From NCBI GenBank assembly GCA_964036275.1, contig OZ038440.1, forward strand, positions 13,181,690-13,245,689: a DNA stretch of 64,000 nucleotides. Direction: 5' to 3'. Each line of letters begins with the position of its first letter. Position 1 is the stretch's first letter. Both the position numbers and the translations under genes were made by a program. Below the pieces are notes generated by a model that worked only from the letters and a program-made list of their open reading frames with translations, did no database searches and was not told the DNA's origin. Source of the DNA: Litoditis marina. Taxonomy: Eukaryota > Nematoda > Chromadorea > Rhabditida > Rhabditidae. Positions 1-13,400 of the stretch are shown here, one piece after another.

Positions 1-30
1 TATTGTTAAAGTCAAATGTAAGTCTAAAAG

Positions 31-137
31 AAAGTTTAAATAAGGACGATTATGTGGACCAATCCCAACTGCAATACAATTGCAATTCAAAGAACCGATG
101 CGTCGGGATTAGAACGCGTTATCGTCCTACTTTAAAT
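31..137. repeat. Diverged copy of the GGACGATTATGTGG palindromic element
   Basis: Inverted ends AGGACGATTATGTGGACCAA and the reverse of ATCGTCCTACTTT flank an AT-rich centre containing a TGCAATACAATTGCA palindrome. The right arm has drifted. It lies in the intron upstream of the G-patch exon and belongs to a family with three cleaner copies at 9644, 23995 and 46670. Confidence 0.7.
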
Positions 138-182
138 AACAATGTTAGTGAATCGGATAGTTTATACAAAGAATTGTTTTAG

Positions 183-426
183 AATGGGTTGGCGTCCGGG
201 AACGGGGCTGGGCCGTTCCGAACAGGGCCGAGTCCTGCCAGTCTCGGTTGAATTGGAGGAAGAGGGACAGTCGGGGAGGGAGAAGAAGGGATTCGGATAT
301 CGGGGGGAGAAACTACAGAGATGGGGGCTGGAGAGGAGGGAGGAGAGACACGCCATCGCCACATGGTCAGTTGGTAGTAATCATCATATATTAGTAATAA
401 TAATAATGGTATTATTATTATTCTAA
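183..426 (+). CDS. G-patch domain protein, last exon only (5' part lies outside the window)
   Basis: A strong 3' splice site (AATTGTTTTAG) at 171-182 opens an exon whose first base completes a codon; the protein then reads MGWRPGTGLGRSEQGRVLPV and further on KKGFGYRGEKLQR. This is a G-patch: the MGW..G.GLG core, the G of EQG, and the terminal GFG. G-patch proteins act on RNA, often by activating DEAH helicases or within the spliceosome, so a nuclear RNA-processing role is inferred. The domain is near the C terminus and is followed by an Arg/Glu-rich tail. The last 19 residues before TAA (SVGSNHH then a run of I/V/L) look like untranslated sequence: a possible donor (ACATG|GTCAGT) at 365 may end the exon earlier and lead to another exon I cannot place. 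I cannot assign which G-patch family it belongs to. Confidence 0.72.
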
Positions 427-840
427 TTATTCATTTTATGTTGTTGTCCTCAACTTTACACGGCTACAGTATTTATTCGGAAACCGAAGGTGATCAAACT
501 GTACGTTATTGTAATTATAACCATCGCCACATGGTCAGTTCTTGTCCGTTAACACAACTACGGTTAATCTACTCTTATCGGAAGTGGTATTTCCTTCGAA
601 TAGTTGGGTAAAACGGGCGAAAACAATGCGTGTTTCTCTATTTTCTGTGTCTGTAGTTTGATGCGTCTTAGTGGTGATTTGATATCAGTGAAGTTTTGTA
701 TTCATTAATTGTTATGCTAGTGGTGTAGAGTTATATTATTTAAGGAAAACTGTAAAAACCGTAAAATTTCGCAGTTATGAACTTGTTGAGGTGTTTTTTG
801 TTACTAGCAATGCGTACAACGTTCATTGAACCTTGATATA
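427..840. other. No gene seen; 3' flank of the G-patch gene
   Basis: AT-rich sequence without exon-like ORFs. The only item of note is that the 20 bases at 353-372, spanning the possible donor of the G-patch exon, recur exactly at 521-540. Confidence 0.5.
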
Positions 841-1932
841 ATTAGTATAAAAAACGGGTGTGAAAAAAAGTAAAGATTAGTTTTGGATGAAACGTGTACA
901 AGAAATACGAAAGGAGTCCAATGAAAATATTTTGAGGAAAAGGCTAATCTCGCTCGGTTTAAAATTTCAGAAAAATGGATACCGAGTTTTTTGTCACCGT
1001 AAAGAAAACTTCTGACTGCGACTCACAATGATCTAGCTCCCACTCTGTTTTTTTTTCAAGAAAAGCGAGATTAGCCTTTTCCTCGAAATATTTTTATTGG
1101 ACTCCTTTCGTATTTCTTGTACACGTTTCATCCAAAACTAATCTTTACTTTTTTCACACCCGTTTTTTATACTAATTGAACTCTTTTTCTATAGTTACGA
1201 AGTAACGGTCATTTTTGATAAAAATTATATTTTTGAACAATAACCTAAACAAGGAATTTTATGAGGTTCTATTGGAGTTTTTAACGGCGCCGTTGTTCAG
1301 AACGATTGGCGTAATTGTAATCTCGTTCAAGTGAGAGCAAATTTTGCGCTCCAGGCAGGAATCGAACCTTCTTTCACCGTGTGTGAATAGAGCTTTTTAC
1401 CAATCCGCCATTTCGACATGTGAATAGGAGTGAAAACCAAGCTGTACCCGCCTGTCATCAGTTCTTCATTGGAAAATGTCTTCCTACTACACATTAAACC
1501 CTTCTTTCATTTTTGTTCTCACGAAACCGGTCTATCCATGATTTTTGCGAGACCATTTTCCGCCCTCTCACACGTAATATTCAAATTTCAGAAATACCTG
1601 AAAAATACGTATACCTCAACTTTTTTATGGCTTTTTAACAATGTAAAAATTTTTGCAATAAGTTAATTTGGCGCGAAACTATGCCAAGATTTGAGGAGGC
1701 GGACACTTTGGTCGCCGCCGCCCCGCACGGAAGCCATTTTTGCGAGACGTTGGGCCCTCTAACTCCTCTCAACAAATTTTACTTGGAACATGAACTTAAT
1801 ATCTTGTAGACGTGTTCCCTCTCAGTGATTCATGCAAATATCTAGTAAAATGGTCGACGTACTTTGAAGAAAAATGTAAAAAACTGTTTTGGAATGTCTG
1901 CAGACCTCTGAACAAAAACTAATCTGCGCAGC
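841..1932 (+). repeat. Composite hairpin repeat, copy 1
   Basis: Bases 841-1176 form a long hairpin. The left arm, starting ATTAGTATAAAAAACGGGTG, is matched by its reverse complement at about 1063-1176 with three small differences over about 113 bp, around a loop of about 110 bp. The 3' part (1177-1932) is shared in order and orientation with copy 2 at 18137-18919, including the TAGTTACGAAGTAACGGTC block, a decayed tRNA-like segment, a GCCGCCGCC run and a terminal CTGCGCAGC. Long-arm hairpins of this type are usually non-autonomous DNA transposons; no coding sequence is present. Confidence 0.8.
1345..1415 (-). pseudogene. tRNA-like remnant inside composite repeat copy 1
   Basis: The minus strand has a pol III B-box-like GGTTCGATTCC, an adjoining T-arm with four of five pairs, and an A-box-like GGCGGATTGG upstream at about the right spacing. 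There is no convincing acceptor stem or anticodon arm, so this is a decayed tRNA or tRNA-derived segment. The homologous stretch in copy 2 (about 18310-18390) is more decayed. Confidence 0.5.
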
Positions 1933-3032
1933 CGAGGACTGTCTTCTTTTCAGTTTCGACAAGACTACGGATAAGGGTTTCTCTTTGGATCGACGCGTAG
2001 TAGAAGACGATGACTCATCGCAGATTCTATTCAGAAGACATGAACCGACCACCATGAAGTACAGATAGTTTTACACTAATAATGTATTTTAAATTGAGAT
2101 TGGAACATAGATGGAAATATAATGAACTTTACATTTTATCTTTACTGTACTATAAATTCCAACGATAATCAGTCTGTAAATTCTTTATTCAAACAATGAT
2201 ACAACGATGAACTCTAGGTAAAATATTATGTTGAGCCTTGTGAAAGTCCGAAATGTCCCATTTTCTTAGATGGCAGAGGCGAGAATTCCAATGATAATTG
2301 AGGTGGAGATAATGATGAAGCAGTACACAACTGTCCACAAACTGGAGGCCAATGGGATCTGAAAAGTAGATATTTGAAAGAAAATAGTATTCAGTTAGAA
2401 AAGTTATAGTTTGATCTAGAAACAGCATAATTCGTGAGTTCGCATGCACATTAATCAAACTACAGGCACAGGCGAATGAATCAAAATGACACTTTCCCTC
2501 CCCGCAAAGAATGTTTTGGATGCTTTCCTTGTGAACAAAGTACAAAATTAATTCACAAGGGAAACTCTACCTCCCAGAACAAATTCGGAACGCGAAATGA
2601 GCTCTGTCTCAAAAATGTAGTTCAATACTATTTTTGTATAAAAGTAAAAATATAAAGAATCAGAGAGTAGAAACGTACAGTGTGTTCGTTGGTTTCAATG
2701 AGTTGTTTGTCGGCTCTTGGAATGGTCGCAGCCTCACTGAACGGACTTTCTTGCACCCAACTATGGTGCGAGTTCACCGGAAATAATTGAGTATTATAGA
2801 AAGGTAACATTAGAAACTTCGATCTTGCCTAGCCTGACTTCACTGGCGTGAAACTACAGAATCATGAAGGCCGGCAAAAACTATTTTTAATGGCAAAATC
2901 TGGTTTCATGCCCTATAATACCAAAACCAATTATATTTTTGTAGTTTGATCCCGCTAAGTCTTAGTCTTATATGGAACGTTCTGCTGAGACTGTAGATCA
3001 TACTACATGTCAGACGTGGTTAGGACCTTAAC
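1933..3032. other. No gene seen
   Basis: Short AT-rich ORFs only, none bordered by convincing splice signals. A single TGTAGTTTGATC half-element lies at about 2940. Confidence 0.45.
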
Positions 3033-3665
3033 TTCACAGGAGAATATTTTTCGGGGAATTTTCGGGGTTCGCTCCCCGTTCGTTCGGGGAACGATTCATG
3101 AATCGTTCCCCGAATCAAAGGGGGAAAAAGCCTGAAAAATGGCTGAAGGAACGGGAAAAAACCCTTAAAATTCACCGAACGAATTACGAATAGGACCTCT
3201 CAAAAACTTAATGATCTACCGTTTTATGAATATATACATTTGAATTATTATGTGTTATCTATTTGAATCAGTACCATCAATATACTTTGAAGTTTTCACT
3301 TATTTTGGTTCTCCGGGAATCGAACCCTTGGGGTCGGCGTTCCAAGCGGCAACGCTGCCACTGCGCCATGGGCGCTTGTGACAGGGCATGTGAACTAAAA
3401 GCTTACGTACTGGCTGTTACGTCGCGCGTTGGGTTTTGGGGTTTATTCCTCACTTTCTCCCCGAACATCCCCCAATCACTCCCCGAAACGTGAATTCCCC
3501 GCAAATTCAGGGTTTTTTCAGGCCGTTTCCGCAACTTTTCTCCGAAAATCCCCAAACGTTCGGGGTTCGTTCCTCACTTCTTACCCGATTTTTCCCCGTT
3601 CGCTCCCCGAAAAGTGAATTCCCCGAAAATTCAGGGGGTTTTCCGGGAAGCACGATTTCCGATGT
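3033..3665. repeat. TTCCCCGAA-rich inverted element with a tRNA-like core
   Basis: Two blocks dense in CCCCGAA/TTCGGGG (3039-3165 and 3440-3665) are partly inverted relative to each other: GGGGAATTTTCGGGG on the left against CCCCGAAAATTC on the right. They flank a tRNA-like sequence. The left block also contains the perfect palindrome GAACGATTCATGAATCGTTC. ORFs here are by-products of the repeats. Confidence 0.6.
3307..3374 (-). pseudogene. tRNA-like sequence, best fit Pro(TGG) pseudogene
   Basis: On the minus strand the order is A box TGGCGCAGTGG (canonical), a paired D arm GCGC/GCGT, an anticodon-like loop CTTGGAA (TGG in anticodon position) with one mismatch in its stem, then the B box GGTTCGATTCC (canonical). 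The acceptor ends (GCGCCCA versus GAGAACC) do not pair, so I call it a pseudogene or a tRNA-derived promoter. It could still be transcribed by pol III. Confidence 0.5.
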
Positions 3666-4410
3666 AACTCGTAACAATGTTGGTTAAATCACTAATTTTG
3701 CCCAAATCTTCATATATTGCATTCTGATTTAAATAGATATATGTGAAATAGAGGTTGTCAACATACTAGAGGGATGATGTGATTCATATCAGAGTCCTGC
3801 ACAAATCCCTTGTCCATTACAGTAATCCAGGAGGGGCTCACGTCCAAACTGCAAATGTGTTATTTTCTGTGTACTGTGTCTTTAGTAGTAGCTTTGTTGG
3901 GACAAACGAAATACTTCAATTGAAACTGAATGAAGTTTTCAATTTCCCACTCTTAAATCCACGTCGGAGATGAATCGCTTTTTCATCTTTCTATTTCTCT
4001 ATTTAAATTTTCAATGTGTCTCGCTCTCTTTAGAATGAGCAAATTTATTGAACAACGTACTTCAAAGTAAACAAGAATGAGTGTTGAACACCAGAAAAGC
4101 TCAATAACGACCGGATGAAAACTAAAATACTCGTCCTCTTATTCGTCTCTCTCTTATTTTCTTTTTCTTTGTCCCGCACTTCTTATGCATCATGTCGCAG
4201 GAACAAAAACTCACCCAAAGAAATCATCCTCTGCAGAAATCGGAAGCGCCCGACGTGCACGAGAAACAGCCATTTCCAGAATCTATAGAAATTGTAAGTT
4301 TCTGAGAACATGACTCGTAAACACATCTCCTAGTGACTTTTCAATCAATTACATTTTTTACCACCGTTCATTTCCTTAGTCCAGGATGCACAACCCTTGA
4401 TCTACTGCTG
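3666..4410. other. 3' flank of the unrecognised gene; no gene seen
   Basis: On the minus strand an AATGAA variant poly(A) signal (4367-4372) lies about 40 bases past the stop at 4411, and a canonical AATAAA (4044-4049) lies about 360 bases past it. Nothing else is recognisable. Confidence 0.4.
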
Positions 4411-7400
4411 CTAGTATTTCGACGATGATGTATGGTCGGTCGTTTGTTGTCTTGGTTGGTGAAATAACAACTGTACCGCTTGATTGGCGCCGGTCGAGTT
4501 CTTCATTCGCGACTTCAGCTCGGCCACCCTCGCATTCGCGTATTTCATAGCCTTCTGGTTGCGGACAAACGGAGCCTGCAACCGAGAATTCCAAATAATC
4601 AGAAAATTCAAGAAACGTACTACTTTTCGCTAATATCAAGATAACGCCAATTTTTGTTTCAAAATCATAATATTTCACGTATTTGGAAACAACGATCAGG
4701 TTCTTTTTGTGTGGCTAGAACAACACTCGCTCGGGTATAGTCTCCGACTCCGTTATTCCCACGTAGACTCCTACAGTATACACTCTCACAGTACTCTATT
4801 TCTACAGCATCCATTCGAAAATATGATTGTACTTTATGACCACAGGCTTTTCTAATACGTTTTCGGTTGAATATTACAATTTATGGATTTAACTTGGAAT
4901 TCAAAACTGGAACCACCTCAGAAAAACAAAAGACAAAGCCATCGAGAAAACAAAAGCTGTTAGTTATGTAAAAATTCCTTGTGGGAATGAACAGTAATCT
5001 GTTTTTTATTCAAATAAGAGAACCATGGATAAAAGTATTCTAAGGATAAAGTTACCCTTTCGTTGTGAATGAGTTCTGCCAGTTGGGGGTTGGTGACAGC
5101 GTATTGGTACGAAGCCATGACCGAAGTTCCACTGTAAAGAGAGGAGAAAAGTATGATAGAGAACAGAGAGGGAGAAGAAGGAAAGCAATAGAGATCGATG
5201 CATAAACGAAAAAAAAAATAGGGATAGACAAATGAAAAGAGATTTAACGATAGAAAAATATGAGGAAGAAGGAGGGGGAGAAGATACACTATGGAGAGGG
5301 AGAATGTGAGAATGAGAGATACGGAGTGAACATATAGAGAAAATGATGGAGAAAAGAAAAAGAGGTGAGACAATTACAAGTAGACAAAAATATAAAACAC
5401 AGAAGAGAAAGAAAAATGAAATAGTTGCGTACCCGAGTACTTTGAATCTGTAGTCGACCTCGTTTGAGATGCGTTGACTCTTTTCCAATTGCGCCTTTCG
5501 TCTTTCCTCCACCGGATTCTAGAAAGATTGGGAATTTAATTAATTTATACTGGATCAATCGAAGTAATAAATTAATTACAATAATAAACAGCCTCGAACT
5601 GATTATGAGTTTTCATGTGTTGCCAGTTGTTTTGTAGCGTGGTTATGTAAGTTATCTTGTGGAAGGTAAGGTAAGGAAAAACGCCAGTTTGAAAGATATG
5701 ACAACGAAACTGTACAAATCTACTCTGGAATCTGAACAACTGTACAACTGAAATCACTTAATAACTATAAAAAAAATTTGGATGAGTCAGAATATACTCG
5801 GCTGCTTGCTCGTAACTGTACCTGTAAATCCCGGTCTAACAATCGATGTTCCAAGTCCTTGTGAAAGGACTGCGTCTTCCAGTTGTACAACCAATCTCCA
5901 GGAGACTGGAATAGAAAACAAATTCTAAGTTATGTATTCTACAATTTTTTTAAAACAAGTATGTAAAGAACAATCATGCAAAAATTATATATTGATTTAT
6001 GGAAAAAAAAAGTGTACGCCAGAACGTACAAAACATCGGAAAACCTACGAAACGTTATTAAAAATGAAAGGTTAGGAAATCAGTCAGCTTGAAAGTTCGT
6101 CGTATATGTTCGCTCTTCTCAAAGCGAGTCTACACGGTGTAGGCTGCACCATCTCGTTATGCTTGTAGCTTGATTTTATCGTATTTTATTCTAAATTGGT
6201 AACTAGGGCGGGTAAGAAGACCAAACTACTTTCCTACTTTGTCACTCCCTAAACTGACCACAGTGGCGGTAGATGCCCGGCTGTTGCTGCTGAATCCGCT
6301 CATAGACTCAATGGAAGGAGCGCGGGTCGGGGGCACGCACAGAGACAACTTCGCACTATCTAAAATATTTCTCATATGAAAAACAACTACAAAATAGAAA
6401 CTACAATCAGTTTTTGAACATAACTTATGGAAAATAGTGTTCCTGGAAGATTGTGCTCATTTGCGCCAACAACAAATTTACACACGCAATACAATAGTGT
6501 TAAAGTATTATACCTGACTACTCGTTAAAAATCACACAATTCTACATTTGAAAAAAACTGCTCTCCAAATGTAGATAGTTCCGACCGTCTTTTTCTTGCT
6601 TGAATACATTGACAGCCGGGGGTCCATACTGATAGGTGGTGGGGCGGATGCGCAACGGATAACGACGCCCATTGATCACCTCAACAGAAAAGATATAGTA
6701 GAATCCATATCTACTGGAAATCTCGCAGTACAAATACAAATGTCACTGGTTCCGTACTTCTTGTAAAAACGTTAAGAAAAAGAGTAGGAGTACTGGTACA
6801 TTTTCCGCTTTCAATGAAGAATTGAAGAAAAGCCTAGTACTGAAGAGTGGAAAAGAGAAAAGTTGGATTCGTTTTGTAAAAGTTCAGGTCGAACAAGTAT
6901 GTACCATAACCAGGTCGACTCATCCTTGGCACTCACTGTCTCCCTGACTTACAGTTCAAACGTTCAGAAGCCTGAAATCTACTGAACGAATGATGAGAAC
7001 GATTATTGATTAATTTGTTGTTTGTACCTTGTAGCATGTCTGGCTGGCCTTGTAGATGGAGACGTTGGTTCTTTTGACAACCCGACAGAAGTAGTACATA
7101 TGGGCATAGGAGGGCGAGAGATGGTGCAGCTCATTGGTCAGCGACTGCGGAGACTGACGCAGAAAACCGTCCACAGAATCATCCGTCAGAAGCGATCTGT
7201 AAAAAGGTTATAAACTCGCGTACATGATTCGATGTTATTTTGTGGAACGCAAAATTCAACGCCCGGCGAAGTAATGTGGAGCGAAAAAGACATAAATGAA
7301 AAATGGTCGAATAATAGATACTCATGATGAGGAGAAGACAGAGGTAGGTCTCTTTCTATGGTTTCCAAAATGATGATACATATTGATTAGTCATTGAGAA

Positions 7401-10400
7401 TAAAAAAACTGTTCTTCGCAGTACCTGACGGCCTCGATGTCGTTACCGAGAAACTGTCTTTCGCTCATCGAAAGCCGACCTTTCCACCAGTACAGATTTC
7501 GCTTCTTGAACTTCTGAAACTATCAACATACACATCAGAATCAATGCCCACACTAGAAAAGCCACGAGCTACACAGTACAGCTTTCTCCATTTCACTTGT
7601 TCTGACAATCTTCACAAAACACACAAAAATCAACATGCGCAATATCTTATTTTATTGTGAGACGGTCACTCGGCCTATTGTGAAATATTGAAGTGAATGA
7701 GAAATACGACCCGGTAGGTTAATAACAGTACAAGATGTTCCAAAACAAAATTTTAGAACATCTAAATGTGACAATTCCAAAACAAACGTACCTCCACATT
7801 TTCCTTGACCCTCTTATCATTCTTGGCCATGTATTCTAGTGACAGAACGCGTTGTTCCATCGACTTTCGAACCGCGGCCGAATTCTCAGCTATCATCCAC
7901 GGCCACACTGTTAGGCCAGATTTCTGGAAATAATAAAGATCACTCAATTTATATATACAATTTAAAAATTGCTCTATATAATGTTCAACATGATATGAAA
8001 GATTAGGAATGAGAATGGGAATTTGGGCAATTTCTGGAAACGACAGTGAAATTCTAGAGAGGATTTCTGAGATCTGTGATATCTGGAACCACCCAAAGAA
8101 TGCCAAAGACTCCAAACATCCATATTCTGCCGCCCATAGTCCCGCTTCTGTGTTTATAGTTTGATACATGCACACTCTACGCATGAATGATGAATGCAAA
8201 CGTGTTCGACTGATGATTATAGTTTGCTTCATACCCACTGAGACCAATTGGCATCATGCCAAGATTTTCGGATGATTATTTTTTAGAGCAAACAAACTTT
8301 CTAAAGAAATTCTCCCTTTACGTGTTATTTTGAAACTGGACAACGGCTAAATAAGATTCGCAGTTTTTTGAAAAACTTCAAAGTGATAAAAAATTAGCCT
8401 GGAATATTTATTGGCACGCTGCCAAGTCTCAATAGGAATGACCGGAAATTACTAAAGAGAAGAGAGAAAAACCAACCACTTCTCTGGCAAAAGCCTTTCG
8501 ATGAGCTGGCAACATCATCTGACAACGTGCATTCAGAAGGGGAAGACGAGACTTTCCAAAGATGCTGCGACGACGACGATTCGTATAATCAGCCGCCAGA
8601 ATAGGAGCGATGCTGAAATTAGAATGTGACGTGTTTGTAAGGAGTAAATTATATAGTCATTTTAAAAGCTCTTTGCGCTAACACTAACGTTAATCAATAA
8701 TCTCAGTTTGTTCAGCACTAGTTCGAGATAAAAAGTTCAAACGAAGCCTAGGCAGGAAGGATATACGAAGAAACTTTTCATTTGAAACAAAATTCTTATT
8801 AGCATTGAATGTGACGTTGAATCCCAAACCTCATGAAATCGATTGAATTCTGCAGTGAGGTCCCGCCTATGTAGTCGCCAGCGTACTTTTGATAGAAGTA
8901 CATCTTTTCCTCGAAAATGTCGTAGCCAGTCAACTGTAAAGAAAATCATTGGGGGAACAACTGGAGAAATGGCCTAGATACAATTTGCTCTGTACGAATT
9001 CGTCAATACATTGCATGTTGTGCTATCCCGGTGTGTTTCTAGTTTGATCCCGTGCTTTTCGATCGAAAATCGTTTTACAGGGGTTCGGTATACGGTAGGA
9101 GACCATGAGTTATAGTTTTAACTAGAAAATATTTGTCTCAAGCGTCTCATCGCTTATATTGTGAACAGTCCAGTACTACAAAAATGAAATCCACATTTCT
9201 GATTTACTTCTCTAACAACTGTTATTCATGTGAAACTCGGGATAAAACTGTCTCCTCAACGAAGTCCTTGATTAAAATGAAAGGAACCCGTTAAATTTCT
9301 CTCAATTCATCTTTTTTTTTCAAACACTAGAACACCGAATACCTACCTTGTCACTCCTGACATACTGTCTGTAGAGGAACCACGACTTCCCGACCTTGTG
9401 AATGAGGGCAGAATAGGGTTTAGGACTTCCTTGGGAACTGAAAGGAACAAATGCAAGTCTCTACATTATCTGACTACCAGGATAATGAGTCTACCTAATA
9501 AGTGGTTTTTCAACAATCTCAATAAAACTGATGAAATGGACCGGTGACCAGTCCAATCATTGTTGGTGAATGAATGACACACGGAAGAATACTGGACTTT
9601 ATAATTTATAGTTTGAGATCACAAAATTAAATATACATCCTTTAAAGCAGGACGATTGTGTGGTCCAATCCCAACGCTTCAGTCCTTTAAACTGCAATAC
9701 ATTTTTCAATTGCAGTTTAAAGGACCGATGACACGGGATTGGTCCACATAATCGTCCAACTTTAGAAGCTGAATTTTCTCAAATGTTATTTTTCTCTTTT
9801 TCGCAATTTTAAAAGGTCAAACTCACTATGTACGAGGGTAGAAAGACTCGGCAGAGTTGGGGATTCTCGCAAATCTCCAAGTCTTAGCGTCGTCCCCTGC
9901 ATAACCGGATACCTCGAGACAGTGCTGCAAAACACACTTTCATCCGAAAAAAAACCAATGTAAAAACGTGCGAGAATCTATGCGTTTTATATTCCGATTG
10001 ATTGTTTTGTGGAAGTTTATAGTATACCAAATTCCGTGAATCCCCAAAAATCAAACAGGGTATAGACGTTAAAGCTCTCAAATGGGAACTCCACTGGCGA
10101 ACTTTCTACATATTATGATTTTTCAGTGGTGAGACAATGATTGAGTTCTCGTGACTGCATGATTGAGAGATGCGATGCTATACTAAGAAGTAAATTGAAT
10201 AATCACGTAAAGTTGGCATTCTAATGAGGAATCGCGCACTTTCTTATCATTGCATGTTTCTGAGTTCTGTTGTGTTCAAGATGTTTCACGTGACTGTGTA
10301 ATTGATGTGTAATTGACTACTGACTGTTAGGTTGACTCCTAAGGGCCACCAACCCAAAATATCATCAACTATACCTTTCTGTCTTTTCCCAACATGAGAG

Positions 10401-13400
10401 GCGGTCTGTCGATGGTCAGTTCTTTTGTGAGAACTGCTGCACGACTCGGCAACTGGAATATATTACCTTGTGATTTCACTAGAACTATACTGTTTACTAA
10501 AACTACATTTTTCACTACAACTACAATTTGACTAATTTGTGGTCTCTTGTTCAACATTCAAAGTCTACTAAAGCTCTAAATGATATTTAAGAAGAAAAGA
10601 AACAGATAAAACATCTTGAACTAACGATCAAACATTGAGTAGAACAGACTATATATCACGATTTGCGTCACTCGGTTAGTTCCCGCAAACTCACCGCATG
10701 CTCGGGTTTGTCCTCATGGGCTTCCTTGCAGTCCTTCTTGGTTTTGCCCCGCTTTTTGACTGCTCCACCCTCGAGGGTATTCAGGGTACCTCTGAAAAAG
10801 GGTGATATAGAGTGTTGAGAATCTATGAGTCTGAGATCTGAGAAGAGAGTAATTGTTAAATGGGTGTGGGGGGGACATTGTACATCTTTGACAATGAACA
10901 ATCAAAAAATGAGGGGTGATAGTACATACCCGGAACTGATGAACAATCATTCCCCGGTGTATAATCCCCCCCACAGCATAATCTCGTTAAAATTGATAAA
11001 GATGAGAACGGACTGAGTCTACAATGAGAAAAAAGTATGTTGTTAACAAAAAACTAAAGAAGCAGGCTTTCCGGTAACTAAGTTTATGGACTGACCTGTT
11101 CTTCCGGATTTCGGGTTTCCGACCAGCGATCATTGTGGAAGCAACCACCTGGTTGAGGAAGAGATGTTGGAATGAAACCCAAGAAACATACCAGACAGGA
11201 AGGACGATGAACGCGTTCACGTGACGTCATTTACGCGTATACGGGAAGTTTGCACGGAAATCTTAACTTGCTATTTCTCTTAAAAATGGCCATGGTATAC
11301 GATTTTGTGAACTATCACAACAACGATTAGTTATTTTCAGGGGCTTCGAGATAATGACTAACAAATTACCTGAGAAGATCATTTCATAAGATACTTGGAA
11401 AGTGGCTCACCCACGCTTTCAAGAAAAAGAATATCTAAGAATGTGTACAGCAACTAGTGGCACGAGTGAAAACTGCTGTGAAAACCCGTTTTGAGCATTG
11501 AGAGCTATCTAGTACGGGTTGCTGCCCTGAACTTGGACCAATGTCTGACTCCACTTTTCTCTGTGCTATCTTCTCAATTTTGCAACACAACGTTTTGCGG
11601 CGTATGTGGTACCGGCTGCTTCTCTAGATTTGACATACTCTTCATACTCGGCGATTCATAGTTATGCCCAACTATCTTTAGTGGTTTTTTACATACTTTG
11701 AGTGTTTACGTAGGTTTGAGAAAAAGTGTCCTAGTTGTAATCGAACCAGGGCAGACTGAAAAAAGACGGAGATCCGATTCTGATGACATTCCAGTGATTG
11801 CTAGGTCAGGAGCGATCATGAGTTTCTTATACATCACGTGCCCTTTGCATGCGATCAGATAGCTACTAGGTCTTGCCAGAAAGCACGGCGTTCTCAACAA
11901 CAGCTTTATAAAATAAGGAACTCGCGTCCTCACTTTTAGACGCTCCGCAAATGATTCGCGTGAAAATAAGCGCGATACGCAGCGAATTAGTGCTGCGACC
12001 ATTCCAAATTGCAGTGGGATACAGTGTCCCGCCACGAAAACTTTGTGGACGGAGCTCAATACAAGTTTAATCGCAAAAATTACTGTAGGCGAGAACGCCG
12101 TGAAAGGGAGTTTGTTTTTTTAATGCTATTCACTTATCAGAATGCTTGACAGCATGAAGAAAGTATACCAAATATTTTGTACTTCCTATTTTCTTCTGTT
12201 CCGAGAAAAAAGTGGAAAAAACAATTCGAAACGGTGTTACTCATAACTTGTAGCTGTTATTTTCTTTTCCAATACAAACAAAACAAGAATGAGATCATAT
12301 TATTTACATCGAAAAATACTTTACACAATTAACACAATACAATATTAGGTAGGGTTCATATTTCCGGCTGTTCAGTTGATAGAAATAAAGTGCGAGCTCC
12401 TACGTTCAATCACAAATGATATAGGGAATGATCATAAGCTTTTTGTAGTTTGATCTCAGTGTAGGCCACGTTTTACGAAATTTGACGGAAAAACAACAAG
12501 ATCAAACTACATACTACAGCGGTACAGGGCAACATAAACCGTATGGGCCTGCTTTGAAAAGAGCGAACTTTAGCCTCCTCAAGTGAGAACCTCGAAATAT
12601 GAACGCACCCTTCAAAATACAATGTAAAACTGTTCGAGTGCTACACATAGGCTCAAAAATGTTCCATTTCGGAACATAAGCCTGATATATGATAATCGTG
12701 ATGTGCAATAACGTCTGAAACTCACAGACTGACCATAGTGAAAAAAGAAGTGCAGTGTGATAAAAACATCAATTAAGTGAAGTGAGAAAAACTCTTGTAA
12801 TAAGTCAAGTACTGAGATATTCTTGGAGTCGATCTTCTCTTCATACGTTAGTACGAGCTCGACTCATCGAGGGAAACTGAAATTACAATATTGAAATAAG
12901 TATTTAGAACCAGTTCGTTCAGTTAGTAGTTATATCGATGATCTAAGTGAAACATCTGAAGTTATTGATCAAACGTTTTAACATGTTCAAAGGCATTCAA
13001 TGTGATGGAAGTATGCTAAGTTTTTTTTGAAGAGTCACTGGTTCTCAGTTTCAGTCATTGGGTTTGGTTTGGTTGTTGAAACTGGTTGGAATTTGGCAGG
13101 CGCCGAGGAAACGAATGTTTTTTTTAAATGTTTCTATACACAACAGAAAGTTATGTGTACAGTTTCCGTTGTTTTCACGAACACTATCATTGACACCGAC
13201 CTGTATACCCGACTTGTTCATGGTTGATGCCGATCGATTGATTTCCCGTATAAGTTCTCCCGTAGTTTGGTTCGAGTGAAGAGGTGTTTCCGTTTTGCTT
13301 GGCGATGAGTCTCCAGAGAAGGGCTGAAATAATACATCTACTCCGAAGTTGATCTTTACCGAACTGTCCGTTGTCCTCTTCTGTACTCAAAAATTTGTGG

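Noticed and set aside
3307..3374. Functional tRNA-Pro gene
   Set aside because: A and B boxes are good but the acceptor stem does not pair and the anticodon stem has a mismatch.
5006..5512. 168-residue minus-strand ORF
   Set aside because: It spans two real exons and the purine-rich intron between them in varying frame; hydrophobic residues come from the intron.
11706..12059. 117-residue minus-strand ORF as an exon of the unrecognised gene
   Set aside because: Phase and splice sites do not fit the neighbouring exons.
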